Of a stretch of DNA of 64,000 nt, positions 9,084 through 18,040 are shown piece after piece. Origin of the DNA: Shewanella subflava (GTDB taxonomy: Bacteria; Pseudomonadota; Gammaproteobacteria; Enterobacterales; Shewanellaceae); assembly GCF_025971955.1 (NCBI RefSeq), contig NZ_JAPDMX010000002.1, positions 124,001-188,000 on the forward strand. Direction: 5' to 3'. The notes under the pieces are model-generated. The model was given only the letters and a program-made list of their open reading frames with translations. It searched no databases and was not told the origin of the DNA. The position numbers were made by a program, and so were the translations under genes. The stretch's first letter is position 1. The number at the start of each line of letters is the position of its first letter.

Positions 9084-9785
9084 ATGAGCCGCATCTTACT
9101 TGTCGCATTCACCTTCTGCTCAATGTTAGGTATTCATCAAGCCAGTAATGCAGGAGAGTTTGAAAACAATACCTATATAGAATCAACAGACCATTTTATG
9201 CCGTCTCAGCAAGCTTTTGGGCATGCAGAAGCTGACACAATGTATTTTTCTCCATCAGTGAGCATATTAAGCAGTAGCGAATCCTATGACATCGATGAGC
9301 ATTCAACTTGGCAGGCATTACCTGCTGCACACATTGGCATAAATGCACAGTGGCAACCATCAACACAATTCAGCCTTAACAGTTTTATAAAACATCAACA
9401 ATATACCGCTTATCCAGCTGCATATGCATCACATCATGCAGTGTCAGAACGGCAGCTAGAATACGCCTCAAACCACCAAGAATATACTGTGTTAGGCAGC
9501 GAAGTGATCATGCACCAACTATTCAATAATAAGCTCATTATTGGCATGAATTATCAAATGACCCTACCTCTATTGGCGCAATCGAACACATCAAACCAAC
9601 AACTTAGAACCTATGCAAATTTCCAGCTCATTGAAAATTTGAATTTACATTTAGATTGGATGATATCTGCAAACTCTTCACCTTCATCACAAAATTGGTT
9701 TACTCAAGGTAAATTATCAAAACCCAAGAGCATTAATGAGATTTATTCTCAATTAGTACTCTTTTCAGTAAGTTACAAAATGTGA
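9084..9785 (+). CDS. small putative outer-membrane beta-barrel protein, unknown function
   Basis: About 233 residues starting MSRILLVAF, with a signal peptide ending near SNA-GEF. I prefer the ATG at 9084 because the AAGGAG at 9071-9076 then has 7-base spacing; the ATG at 9078 would leave only one base. The mature part has alternating polar and hydrophobic strands (HIGINAQWQPSTQFSLNSF, KLIIGMNYQMTLPL) and finishes LVLFSVSYKM. That resembles the last strand of the MtrB-type barrel encoded downstream (LSMSYKL), so an outer-membrane barrel is plausible. There are no heme motifs. I do not recognise the family. It precedes the cytochrome operon by about 320 bases with a CRP site at its stop codon, so it is probably a separate transcript. 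Confidence 0.6.
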   Translation: MSRILLVAFTFCSMLGIHQASNAGEFENNTYIESTDHFMPSQQAFGHAEADTMYFSPSVSILSSSESYDIDEHSTWQALPAAHIGINAQWQPSTQFSLNSFIKHQQYTAYPAAYASHHAVSERQLEYASNHQEYTVLGSEVIMHQLFNNKLIIGMNYQMTLPLLAQSNTSNQQLRTYANFQLIENLNLHLDWMISANSSPSSQNWFTQGKLSKPKSINEIYSQLVLFSVSYKM

Positions 9786-9796
9786 CCAAAATCACA
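9781..9796. promoter_or_regulatory. CRP-type binding site upstream of the cytochrome operon
   Basis: TGTGA-CCAAAA-TCACA is an exact match to the CRP consensus TGTGA-N6-TCACA. It overlaps the stop codon of the preceding gene and lies about 310 bases before the first cytochrome start. CRP is known to activate anaerobic respiration and metal-reduction genes in Shewanella oneidensis. The promoter it would serve is not clearly visible. Confidence 0.7.
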
Positions 9797-9980
9797 CATC
9801 TGAATTTTGACCATAAAAGAACACATTTCTGTCAATCTCAATGACCATATTTTTGCTAATGTTATTGTTGAAAAAAGTTTCAAAGAAAACTGATATCTTT
9901 ACAAATAAACAGTTTAATTTAGTAAAAAATTAACATATGACGTCAACATCATCGTTAAAGCTCTACTACTAAAGGAATAG

Positions 9981-10055
9981 ATGGACATAGTTCACAACTC
10001 TTGCGTCCTCTCGCTGAGAAAGAGTCAGAGGTTAGTTAAACTGTCTATGGGTTAA
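9981..10055 (+). CDS. possible 24-residue leader peptide before the cytochrome operon
   Basis: A short ORF (MDIVHNSCVL..., 24 residues, stop TAA at 10053-10055) has AAAGGA four bases before its ATG, in the region between the CRP site and the first cytochrome gene. It may be a leader peptide or chance. No family is recognisable, and codon statistics cannot settle so short a frame. Confidence 0.3.
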   Translation: MDIVHNSCVLSLRKSQRLVKLSMG

Positions 10056-10107
10056 AACCAAACACTTAGGGATGAATAACCTTAAGTGATAATATTGCAG
10101 GGAAAAT

Positions 10108-12303
10108 ATGATGAAACGATTTAATTTTAATGCAGCAGCTAAAGCTGTTTTTAGTGCAGGGATTTTATCCTTTGCACTAGCAGGTTGTGGAAGCGATGGT
10201 AAAGATGGTGAAGACGGCCCAGATGGCCCAATTAGCCTTTCTGTCGGAAAAGCATCAAGTTTACACGTTACGATTAACAATACCGATATCACCGATGGTG
10301 TAATAAAAGTTAACTTTACCCTTGAAAATGCTAATGGTGTAGCGATTACCGACCTTGTGACTTATCCTGGCGTGGACACCTTAGGCTTGGGTATTGCTAA
10401 GCTTGTTCCACAAAATGGCAAAGGCTATAAAACGCCACAATGGATAAACTATAACAACAAAGTTGTCACTCCAGTTGCTGCAGAAATTCCACCAGGATAC
10501 GAAGATAAAGCGGGCACTCAGATCCAAGCAACGATTGAATCAAGCTGTAAACAAGCATGTTTAACCACTGAAGCACCAGGACAATATACTTACACCTTCA
10601 ATCTTAACTTAAATAACTTAGAGCCAATTGAAGGTTTAGATCTGACTTACGATGAAACGTTAACTCACCGCATAACGATGGAATTAAGAGCTGATCAAAA
10701 TACCAATAAACTGGTCAATACTCACTTTGATTTTTCCCCAACGACGGGTGAAGCGGTAAGCGAAGAAGAAAGTCGCATCGTTAATTCGCTTGAACAATCA
10801 TGTTTACGTTGTCATAGCGATGATTATGATCATGCTTGGGCACCAAAACTCATTCTTCATGGCGACAAGCGTTTTGCATTAGAAAATTGTCAAGTTTGTC
10901 ACACTAACTATTCAGCTGACCCAGAAACGGGTAGCCCAATTGATTTTGCTTACATGGCACACAAAATCCATAAAAGCGATTATTTAATTGCTGGATATAA
11001 AGGAAGTGTGCACGACTATTCAAAAGTGACCTTCCCTGCCGATCTATATGACTGTCAAGCTTGTCACCAAGATACAGAGCAAAGCCCTCCTGATACCGAT
11101 AACTTTAAGCACCATACGGCATTAGCATGTGGCTCATGTCACTCTGGCTCAACCGATCCTGCTCAAATCAAAAGTGACATGCATGAAAAATATATTGGCA
11201 CAACAGATTGTACGACATGTCATGCTGATCAAGGCACACCAGGTGCAGCACATCACTTTACAGATTCGGTCGCTAAACAAAATGCACAAGATAGTTACAG
11301 TGCAAGTTTAGTCGCGAATAGTGTTAGCTACGACAAGGCCAAACAAGAGCTCAGCTTTGACATTAAGGTGACGGACACTAACGAACAAAGTGTGAGTAGC
11401 CCTAATTTAGATGCGAGACTATCGCAAAGTAATTTAATGCTTGGTTTTGGTAATTCAAATGATTTTGAAGCGGGTTACAAAAAAGTCGAGTTACTAAAAC
11501 AAACTCCAATTAAGTCGGAAGACGGATTGTTCAGTTACGTTATTTCAGGAATGGATTTAGCTGCTGACGCCACGCTACCTTCTACAGCTGTTATCACGAC
11601 AAAAATGTGTGTCGACAGAGATACTTTACAGGGTGTTGTTTGTGGTACTGGCTCTGACGAAGCAAGAAGTCCTGCAACGATTGTAGGTGAAATCGTGCCC
11701 TTTGATTTGTCAGGAACAGAAAATGTTACTGCACGCCGTCAAGTTGTCAGCAACGAAACATGTGCAAACTGTCATGATGGCAAATACTTATCTAAGTTTG
11801 GCGGAACCAAAATTAAACATGATGGTTCTTACACAAACTTTGAAGGTGAATGTCAAATGTGTCATAACGCGACCTACTCTAGAGGTAGTGGCAAATCAAT
11901 AGTCGAACATATTGATTTTAAAGTTCGCATTCATGCTTTACATGCTAATAAACGTAAGGGACAAGAATCTGGAGCAGAAGATAGAATCACCTTCCCTTCG
12001 CATTATGGAAATTGTGCTACCTGTCATGATAAAGGCCAGTTAAGCATGAAAAACCTTGATGAAGTTCCAGCAACCCAAACAACTGATCCCGAGTTAGGCA
12101 GAGTAGAATTCTCGCCTACTGCAGCAACGTGTATCAGTTGTCATGGTGTTAAAGAGTCCATCGTTGCGCATATTCGCTCAGAAGGTGGTGCAGCAAATGA
12201 TCCTGTCGGAACTTATGTCCCTGGCTCAGAAACATGTGCGACTTGTCACGCGGAAGGCAAAGCCTTTGGTGTAGATAAAGTTCATCCTGTTATTTTTAAA
12301 TAA
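10108..12303 (+). CDS. OmcA/MtrC family decaheme c-type cytochrome, surface lipoprotein (first copy)
   Basis: Predicted outer-membrane lipoprotein of 731 residues. The lipobox LAGC (acylated Cys about residue 27) is followed by a Gly/Asp-rich tether, GKDGEDGPDGP. Ten CxxCH motifs form two groups: five in the first half (CLRCH, CQVCH, CQACH, CGSCH, CTTCH) and five in the last quarter (CANCH, CQMCH, CATCH, CISCH, CATCH). A beta-rich domain lies between, as in MtrC and OmcA domains I-IV. The middle domain has a cysteine pair spaced CX10C, where MtrC has CX8C. Members accept electrons through an MtrAB-type conduit and pass them to minerals, flavins or other extracellular acceptors. It begins ATGATG and shares its translation-start segment with the next cytochrome gene. 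The terminal acceptor is unknown. Confidence 0.9.
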   Translation: MMKRFNFNAAAKAVFSAGILSFALAGCGSDGKDGEDGPDGPISLSVGKASSLHVTINNTDITDGVIKVNFTLENANGVAITDLVTYPGVDTLGLGIAKLVPQNGKGYKTPQWINYNNKVVTPVAAEIPPGYEDKAGTQIQATIESSCKQACLTTEAPGQYTYTFNLNLNNLEPIEGLDLTYDETLTHRITMELRADQNTNKLVNTHFDFSPTTGEAVSEEESRIVNSLEQSCLRCHSDDYDHAWAPKLILHGDKRFALENCQVCHTNYSADPETGSPIDFAYMAHKIHKSDYLIAGYKGSVHDYSKVTFPADLYDCQACHQDTEQSPPDTDNFKHHTALACGSCHSGSTDPAQIKSDMHEKYIGTTDCTTCHADQGTPGAAHHFTDSVAKQNAQDSYSASLVANSVSYDKAKQELSFDIKVTDTNEQSVSSPNLDARLSQSNLMLGFGNSNDFEAGYKKVELLKQTPIKSEDGLFSYVISGMDLAADATLPSTAVITTKMCVDRDTLQGVVCGTGSDEARSPATIVGEIVPFDLSGTENVTARRQVVSNETCANCHDGKYLSKFGGTKIKHDGSYTNFEGECQMCHNATYSRGSGKSIVEHIDFKVRIHALHANKRKGQESGAEDRITFPSHYGNCATCHDKGQLSMKNLDEVPATQTTDPELGRVEFSPTAATCISCHGVKESIVAHIRSEGGAANDPVGTYVPGSETCATCHAEGKAFGVDKVHPVIFK

Positions 12304-12312
12304 CGGTTTACA

Positions 12313-12337
12313 AGAGAGGAGACATTGTCTCCTCTCT
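12313..12337 (+). terminator. hairpin after the first cytochrome gene
   Basis: A perfect 11-bp stem (AGAGAGGAGAC / GTCTCCTCTCT) with a 3-base ATT loop begins 10 bases after the stop codon. The downstream sequence, agcatttc, lacks a proper T-run, so it may be a 3'-end stabiliser or partial terminator that lowers downstream expression rather than a full stop. Confidence 0.55.
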
Positions 12338-12543
12338 AGCATTTCTAAGTACCCCTTTAGGAATAGTTAGAACAGAGTCACACATTCACCCTAGGATTAA
12401 AGATTTTTAAACTCAGGTGCAGTAACCTTATTGATAGGAATACATTTTCCAACATCTACTTAGCTGAATAATAAGCACCATTTAGGCGCACCTTGCAGAG
12501 GACACTGCCAGTTAAGATGATGTTTTACCTTTGCAGGGAAAAT

Positions 12544-14514
12544 ATGATGAACACAAAATACTCAAAAATTGCGTTGTTGTTAGCAACAGCAACCTCTATG
12601 ACACTTGCTGGTTGTGGTGGTGATGATGGTAATCCGGGTAACCCTGGCAACCCAGGCGGAGAGCCTGCTGAAGCCATTAAAGTGCTAAATCTCGACATTA
12701 CCAAAGTCACATATGAAGACGGCAAACCACACGTGGAAGTTTTCGCAACTAGCGAAGATGATTTACCCGTAATTGGTTTACAAAAATTAGAAATAAAAAA
12801 AGTGGTTCAGCTAGTACCAACCGGCGCAACGGGTGCAGGTAACAGTGCACAATGGCAGTATATTGGCGCTCAAAATGCCTTTACCGATTTAAAAAATGGT
12901 AAATACAGCTTTGTTGTTGATGTTGAAGGCTATAACCCTCAATTAACACAGCGTTATAATGTCATAGCTGCAGCATCTACTTTAGCAGATGGCAAAACCA
13001 CTGTGCCTCGTACTGAATACACCGAAGATTTTAGTGGTGAAGGCTACGAAGCGCTGTACAGCAAAAACGTCGTGAGCAATGAAACCTGTAACACATGTCA
13101 TGCTAAGGGCGAAAGCATCTACCACAGCTACACATCACTGCAAACCTGTACCTCTTGTCATACCAACGAAATGGCTGATGAAAAAGGAAAAGTACAAGTT
13201 GGTTTTGATCATTTAATTCATAACGTCCACAACAACAATAAAATGTATGGCCGTAACATGGATAAAAGTGCAGACGCCGCTCATGCAATAGTGCAAGACA
13301 ACTGCCAAACTTGCCACGTTGAGTCTGAAGAGTTAACAGAATGGAGTAACTGGACACGTATTCCAACCATGGAAACCTGTACAAGCTGCCACACCAATAT
13401 CGACTTTAAAGCCGGTCAAGGTCACTCTCAACAGCTAGACAACTCAAACTGTATCGCTTGTCATAACGCTTCTTGGACAGAAGAACTTCATACAGGTGAT
13501 TTTGTTCAGAAAAAAGCTTTCATTAACCAATATGGCATGACGGCAACTTTAGTCGCCAATAAAGCTACCGATGCTGATTTATCGGCTACCCTTTCTGTCA
13601 CTATCCTTAATGCAGATGGTGCAGCAACAGATGCAGCCTCTTTAATCAGCAAAATCCAACGATTAGAAACCATCACAAACGTTGGCCCTAACTTCCCCAT
13701 TATGGGTTACAACAAGAGCCCTGGAAGTGGACTAGCCAAAATTGCTAAAGATCTGGTTTCTAAAGGTCAATTAGTTGATGGCGCTGCCATTGTCGATGGA
13801 AATCTTGAGTTTGTCATCCCGTCATTACCTTTTGGTAATGACGATACTGACACAGCCTTTACCTTTATTGGTTTAGAAATGTGTAACGATGGTATGCAAG
13901 CCATAGATTGTGCTGAAGGCGTTGCAACGACCGGTATGAAGGCTGAACTCGTCCACGCGACATACTCGGGTAATGCTCCTAGCTACCGCCATGTTAATTC
14001 AGTTGGCTTTAACACCTGTCAAAATTGTCACGGTGATACGTTTGAAATCCACAAAGGTCACCATGCTGGTTTTGTGATGACAGAGCAGGTTTCTCACACC
14101 AATGATGCCAACGATAAGCCTATTATCGGCGTTGATGCTTGTGTGGCATGTCACACACCTGATGGAACTTATGCATCTGGTGCTAAACAAGGTGCACTAG
14201 AAATGAAACTGCATAGTGTTCATGGCGAGCAAGGCATTATTAAAGATTGTACTCAGTGTCACAATGACTTCAATCTAGATGCATTCAAGCTTAAAGGCGC
14301 ATTAGCAACTGCCGGTGGCGGAGATAGCTACACCACACCTATCACCGCAACCTGTGCCTCTTGTCATGGTTTTGAAGCAATCAAAACTCATGCGGAGGGT
14401 CAAGGCGCGGTTATTAACGGGTCTTACCAAGAAGCAAATGCTGCAGCTCAGTTAGAAACTTGTTTCTTCTGTCATGCCCCAAGCATTGAAAATCATAGCA
14501 AGATCAAAATGTAA
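12544..14514 (+). CDS. OmcA/MtrC family decaheme c-type cytochrome, surface lipoprotein (second copy)
   Basis: Predicted surface lipoprotein of 656 residues with lipobox LAGC at about residue 24 and a collagen-like tether of NPG repeats. Ten CxxCH motifs: five N-terminal (CNTCH, CTSCH, CQTCH, CTSCH, CIACH) and five C-terminal (CQNCH, CVACH, CTQCH, CASCH, CFFCH). The central domain holds a CX8C pair (CNDGMQAIDC), the spacing of the MtrC disulfide. The start was moved from an upstream TTG (12493) to the ATG at 12544: that gives a clean signal peptide and matches the first copy's start region. It lies 240 bases after the first copy and 96 before the periplasmic cytochrome gene. It could be an alternative or partner terminal reductase for the same conduit. 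Confidence 0.9.
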   Translation: MMNTKYSKIALLLATATSMTLAGCGGDDGNPGNPGNPGGEPAEAIKVLNLDITKVTYEDGKPHVEVFATSEDDLPVIGLQKLEIKKVVQLVPTGATGAGNSAQWQYIGAQNAFTDLKNGKYSFVVDVEGYNPQLTQRYNVIAAASTLADGKTTVPRTEYTEDFSGEGYEALYSKNVVSNETCNTCHAKGESIYHSYTSLQTCTSCHTNEMADEKGKVQVGFDHLIHNVHNNNKMYGRNMDKSADAAHAIVQDNCQTCHVESEELTEWSNWTRIPTMETCTSCHTNIDFKAGQGHSQQLDNSNCIACHNASWTEELHTGDFVQKKAFINQYGMTATLVANKATDADLSATLSVTILNADGAATDAASLISKIQRLETITNVGPNFPIMGYNKSPGSGLAKIAKDLVSKGQLVDGAAIVDGNLEFVIPSLPFGNDDTDTAFTFIGLEMCNDGMQAIDCAEGVATTGMKAELVHATYSGNAPSYRHVNSVGFNTCQNCHGDTFEIHKGHHAGFVMTEQVSHTNDANDKPIIGVDACVACHTPDGTYASGAKQGALEMKLHSVHGEQGIIKDCTQCHNDFNLDAFKLKGALATAGGGDSYTTPITATCASCHGFEAIKTHAEGQGAVINGSYQEANAAAQLETCFFCHAPSIENHSKIKM

Positions 14515-14523
14515 TTTGCCCAT

Positions 14524-14550
14524 GGGAGAAGTGATTAACTTCTCCCTTTT
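14524..14550 (+). terminator. hairpin after the second cytochrome gene
   Basis: A perfect 9-bp stem (GGGAGAAGT / ACTTCTCCC) with a 5-base loop is followed by TTTTCTT, close to a classic intrinsic terminator. As the DmsE-type gene starts 61 bases later on the same strand, partial read-through would set different levels of surface and conduit proteins. Confidence 0.65.
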
Positions 14551-14610
14551 CTTGGCAACGCGCTGATAAGTTACATAAAGCGTTTTATGGACAAATTAGG
14601 AAGTCTACTG

Positions 14611-15600
14611 ATGAAGACAACAAATAAAACCAATTCAATTTTTGCAGGGCTATTGTCTGCCGCCGTGTTAATGGTGGGTTTGGCAATGCCTGCACATGCC
14701 GCAAAATGGGATGAGAAAATGTCGCCGGCAGAAGTCGAAGCGACATTAGATACCAAATTTGCAGAAGGCAAATATTCACCTAAAGGTGCTGACTCTTGTT
14801 TAATGTGTCACAAACGTTCAGAAAAGGTCATGGACCTATTCAAAGGCGTGCATGGGGCAATTGATTCAAGTAAAAGCCCAATGGCTGGCTTACAATGTGA
14901 AGCCTGTCACGGTCCGCAAGGTTCGCATAACAAAGGTGGCAAAGAGCCGATGATCGCTTTCGGGCCTAACTCGACACTGCCAGCTGACAAGCAAAATAGT
15001 GTTTGTATGAGTTGTCATTTAGATGACAAGCGTATGTCATGGAATACTAGCCATCACGACAATGCCGATGTGGCTTGTGCCTCTTGTCACAGTGTTCATA
15101 CCGCTAAAGATCCGGTGCTGTCTAAGCAAACGGAAATGGAAGTGTGTACAAGCTGTCATACTAAACAAAAAACCGATATGAATAAGCGTTCTAGTCACCC
15201 AATGAAGTGGAATCAAATGACCTGTAGTGATTGTCATAATCCACACGGAAGCCTAGCAGATGCTGATTTAATTAAACCTAGCGTGAATGAAACCTGTTAC
15301 GAGTGTCATACTGAAAAACGTGGCCCTAAACTTTGGGAACACGCGCCAGTAACAGAGAATTGTGTTAGCTGCCATAACCCACACGGTAGTGTGAATGACG
15401 GCATGTTAAAAACACGCGCGCCACAACTGTGTCAGCAATGTCATGCCAGCGATGGCCATGCTAGCAATGCCTATTTAGGCAACACAGGTATGGGCTCCAA
15501 TGTTGGAGATAACGCATTTACCGGTGGCCGCAGTTGTTTAAACTGCCATAGCCAAGTGCATGGTTCAAACCATCCATCAGGTAAGCTATTACAGCGCTAG
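14611..15600 (+). CDS. DmsE/MtrA family periplasmic decaheme c-type cytochrome
   Basis: 329-residue cytochrome that sits in the periplasmic end of an MtrB-type barrel and relays electrons to surface cytochromes. The signal peptide ends AHA-AKWDEK. Ten CxxCH motifs are spread evenly (CLMCH, CEACH, CMSCH, CASCH, CTSCH, CSDCH, CYECH, CVSCH, CQQCH, CLNCH), with the repeated CHNPHGS blocks typical of MtrA, MtrD and DmsE. The start at 14611 has AGGAAG seven bases upstream; the longer frame from 14587 would disturb the signal peptide. The MtrB-family gene follows 12 bases after its stop. There is no DmsAB-like reductase nearby, so 'DmsE' is a family name and does not imply DMSO as acceptor. Confidence 0.93.
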   Translation: MKTTNKTNSIFAGLLSAAVLMVGLAMPAHAAKWDEKMSPAEVEATLDTKFAEGKYSPKGADSCLMCHKRSEKVMDLFKGVHGAIDSSKSPMAGLQCEACHGPQGSHNKGGKEPMIAFGPNSTLPADKQNSVCMSCHLDDKRMSWNTSHHDNADVACASCHSVHTAKDPVLSKQTEMEVCTSCHTKQKTDMNKRSSHPMKWNQMTCSDCHNPHGSLADADLIKPSVNETCYECHTEKRGPKLWEHAPVTENCVSCHNPHGSVNDGMLKTRAPQLCQQCHASDGHASNAYLGNTGMGSNVGDNAFTGGRSCLNCHSQVHGSNHPSGKLLQR

Positions 15601-15612
15601 GGAGTTAACACT

Positions 15613-17700
15613 ATGAACTATAAATTAAACTTAATCACCCTAGCCCTTCTTGCCCCCGCGAGTTTTATGGCAACGGCTGGCGGATATGGCTTAGCCAACG
15701 CTAACACTGAAAATGTGAAATTTTCAGCCTGGTCCTGTAAAGGCTGTACCGTTGAAACTGGCACTTCAGGCAGTGTTGGCATTGGCATGGGTTACAACAG
15801 CGAAGACGATATCAAGTCGGCTAATGCGTTTAAAACAGCAAATGAACTTGCTGGAAAACTCGATGCAGATATTCAATACCTCGGCGATAATGGTTATAGA
15901 GCCAATGTAGAAGCCACCGATATGGGTATGGACAATGGCCGTGCTGATATTAATGTCGGCAAGTTAGGCACTTATAACCTTAACCTTAACTATCGCTCGA
16001 TTGCCAGTTATACCTCTAATACTGCCCTAACGCCTTATCTAGGCGTGGGTGGTAATAATTTGACCTTACCTGACAATTGGATCACTGCCGGTGCTAGCTC
16101 ACAAATGCCCATGTTATATTCAAGTTTGAATCCATTTGAGTTATCGCTTAACCGCGAAAGAGCGGGATTGGGCATTGAATATCAAACTGAATCGCTTTTT
16201 ACCACCTTTGTTAATTTTCAACGTGAAGATAAAACCGGTACTAAACAAGCTTCAGGCAGCTTTTTTAATCAGTCAATGATGCTTGCTGAGCCGGTAGATT
16301 ACACAACCGATACCTTAGAAGCGGGCATTAAGTTAAAAGGTGACAATTGGTTTACTAGCTTAAATTACAATGGTTCATCATTTAAGAATGCTAATAACCA
16401 ACTGAGTTATGACAACGCGTTTAACCCAACCTTTGGTGCTCAAACTCGGGGTTATATGTCACTCGACCCTGACAATGAAGCACACACAGTATCATTGATG
16501 GGACAATTCAATGACTCTGTTACAGCGGTTTCAGGACGAGTAATGGTTGGTAAAATGACCCAAGATCAAGAGTTTGTTACCTCGGGTTATGGCTATCAAC
16601 TGCCTGCTGAGTCATTGGATGCAAGTGTTGATCTTACTGGGATGAACTTAAAGGCTGTGACTAAAATCAGCCGCAGCTTTAGAGTGAATGGCAGTTACAA
16701 TTACAGCGATCGCCAAAACAACACTCAAGTTGAAGAATGGACCCAAATTAGTATCAACAATGTCAATGGTCAGGTGGCTTATAACACGCCATACGATCAC
16801 ACATCGCATAGAGCGAAACTTGGCGCAGATTACCGCATCAACTACGGTTTAAAATTAGACGGCGGTTACGAGTTTAAACGTGATGAGCGGAGTTACCAAG
16901 ACCGTGAAATCACCGATGAAAACAACCTTTGGGCTCGAATCCGCGTCAACAGTTTTGAAAACTGGGACATGTGGGTTAAAGGCAGTTACGGTCAACGTGA
17001 CGGCTCTGACTATGAAGTGTCTGAGTGGACATCGAAAGAGCAAAACCCATTACTGCGTAAATATTACCTTGCCGATAGAGACAGAAGTCAAGTTGAAGCA
17101 CGTATCAGCCATACTCCAATTGATGAGCTCACAATCGATGTTGGTGTTCGCTACGCGCTTGATGACTACAAAAATACTGAAATCGGCTTAACTGAGTCTA
17201 AAGACACCAGCTACGATGCAAACCTTAGCTATATGCTTTCAGCAGATATGATGTTGAATGCTTTCTACAACCATCAAACCGTCAATTCAGATCAATCAGG
17301 CAGCAGCAATTTTACCACTGCAACTTGGCAAGCTGAAATTGAAGATAAGATTGATGTCATGGGAGCGGGGTTAAGTTACAACAACTTAATGGATAGTCGT
17401 TTACGTTTAGGCTTAGATTATACCTACTCTAAATCAGACAGTAATACCCAGGTTAGCCAGGGAATTACTGGTGATTACGGTGATTACTTTGCCAAAGTAC
17501 ATAACGTTAATTTGTTTGCACAGTATCAAGCTACTGACAAAATGGGTCTACGTTTAGACTACAAAATTGAAAAGTACTTAGATAATGATGCCGCGAACGA
17601 TATCGCCCCAGACGGAATATGGAATGTGGTCGGTTTTGGCAGCAATAGCCATGACTATACAGCGCACATGATCATGTTAAGCATGAGTTACAAACTCTAA
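15613..17700 (+). CDS. MtrB/PioB family decaheme-associated outer-membrane protein
   Basis: 695-residue porin-like protein that encloses the periplasmic decaheme cytochrome and docks surface cytochromes. The signal peptide ends near MATA-GGYG. The mature N-terminus has the CxxC (C42 KGC45) that distinguishes functional MtrB/DmsF proteins. The rest is a long run of amphipathic strands with many Tyr and Asn and ends MIMLSMSYKL, the expected C-terminal strand. Length matches MtrB (about 697). It lies 12 bases after the cytochrome gene and ends at a strong terminator, so it closes the operon. Family certain; paralogue (MtrB, MtrE or DmsF) not resolved. Confidence 0.94.
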   Translation: MNYKLNLITLALLAPASFMATAGGYGLANANTENVKFSAWSCKGCTVETGTSGSVGIGMGYNSEDDIKSANAFKTANELAGKLDADIQYLGDNGYRANVEATDMGMDNGRADINVGKLGTYNLNLNYRSIASYTSNTALTPYLGVGGNNLTLPDNWITAGASSQMPMLYSSLNPFELSLNRERAGLGIEYQTESLFTTFVNFQREDKTGTKQASGSFFNQSMMLAEPVDYTTDTLEAGIKLKGDNWFTSLNYNGSSFKNANNQLSYDNAFNPTFGAQTRGYMSLDPDNEAHTVSLMGQFNDSVTAVSGRVMVGKMTQDQEFVTSGYGYQLPAESLDASVDLTGMNLKAVTKISRSFRVNGSYNYSDRQNNTQVEEWTQISINNVNGQVAYNTPYDHTSHRAKLGADYRINYGLKLDGGYEFKRDERSYQDREITDENNLWARIRVNSFENWDMWVKGSYGQRDGSDYEVSEWTSKEQNPLLRKYYLADRDRSQVEARISHTPIDELTIDVGVRYALDDYKNTEIGLTESKDTSYDANLSYMLSADMMLNAFYNHQTVNSDQSGSSNFTTATWQAEIEDKIDVMGAGLSYNNLMDSRLRLGLDYTYSKSDSNTQVSQGITGDYGDYFAKVHNVNLFAQYQATDKMGLRLDYKIEKYLDNDAANDIAPDGIWNVVGFGSNSHDYTAHMIMLSMSYKL

Positions 17701-17724
17701 CTCATTGGCTTACCCGTCCATCAA

Positions 17725-17759
17725 GCCGGTATCTTTGTTAAAAAGATACCGGCTTTTTT
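17725..17759 (+). terminator. intrinsic terminator of the cytochrome-porin operon
   Basis: GCCGGTATCTTT pairs with AAAGATACCGGC around a 5-base loop, followed by TTTTTT. It lies 25 bases after the porin stop. Confidence 0.93.
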
Positions 17760-17888
17760 GTAAAGGTCTTGCATTACACTTCAGCTTAACATTATATTAA
17801 CAATTGAATTATCTTGTGATTGAAAATTGGGCATAGGGAACTTGCCCAGTTTTATTTCAAGCGCTGTAATTTCTGCCTTGAGTATATT

Positions 17889-18040
17889 CCTATGGTTATA
17901 AATCACTGAGCATTCTAGCTGGTGAAATACGCAATTTCGACAATGAATTTTAGATTGTAGAATAATGACTTATCATTAAAACCTGCCTTGTTACCCTGCT
18001 TTTTTCTTGGCTATTTCTGACCACTTATTGACTGTGATTG
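17889..18040 (-). repeat. dispersed ~150-bp intergenic repeat, copy 2
   Basis: On the minus strand it reads ATCACAGTCAATAAGTG, then 'tcagaaatagccaagaaaa', 'aacaaggcaggttt', 'gataagtcattattctacaatc' and 'cagctagaatg', matching the other copies. Its first bases overlap the last codons and the stop of the DTW-domain gene. The rest of the 17.76-18.02 kb gap shows nothing else. Confidence 0.75.

Noticed and set aside
14611..17700. DMSO reductase (dms) operon
   Set aside because: The DmsE and MtrB-family genes are present but there is no DmsA molybdopterin subunit, DmsB or chaperone in the region.
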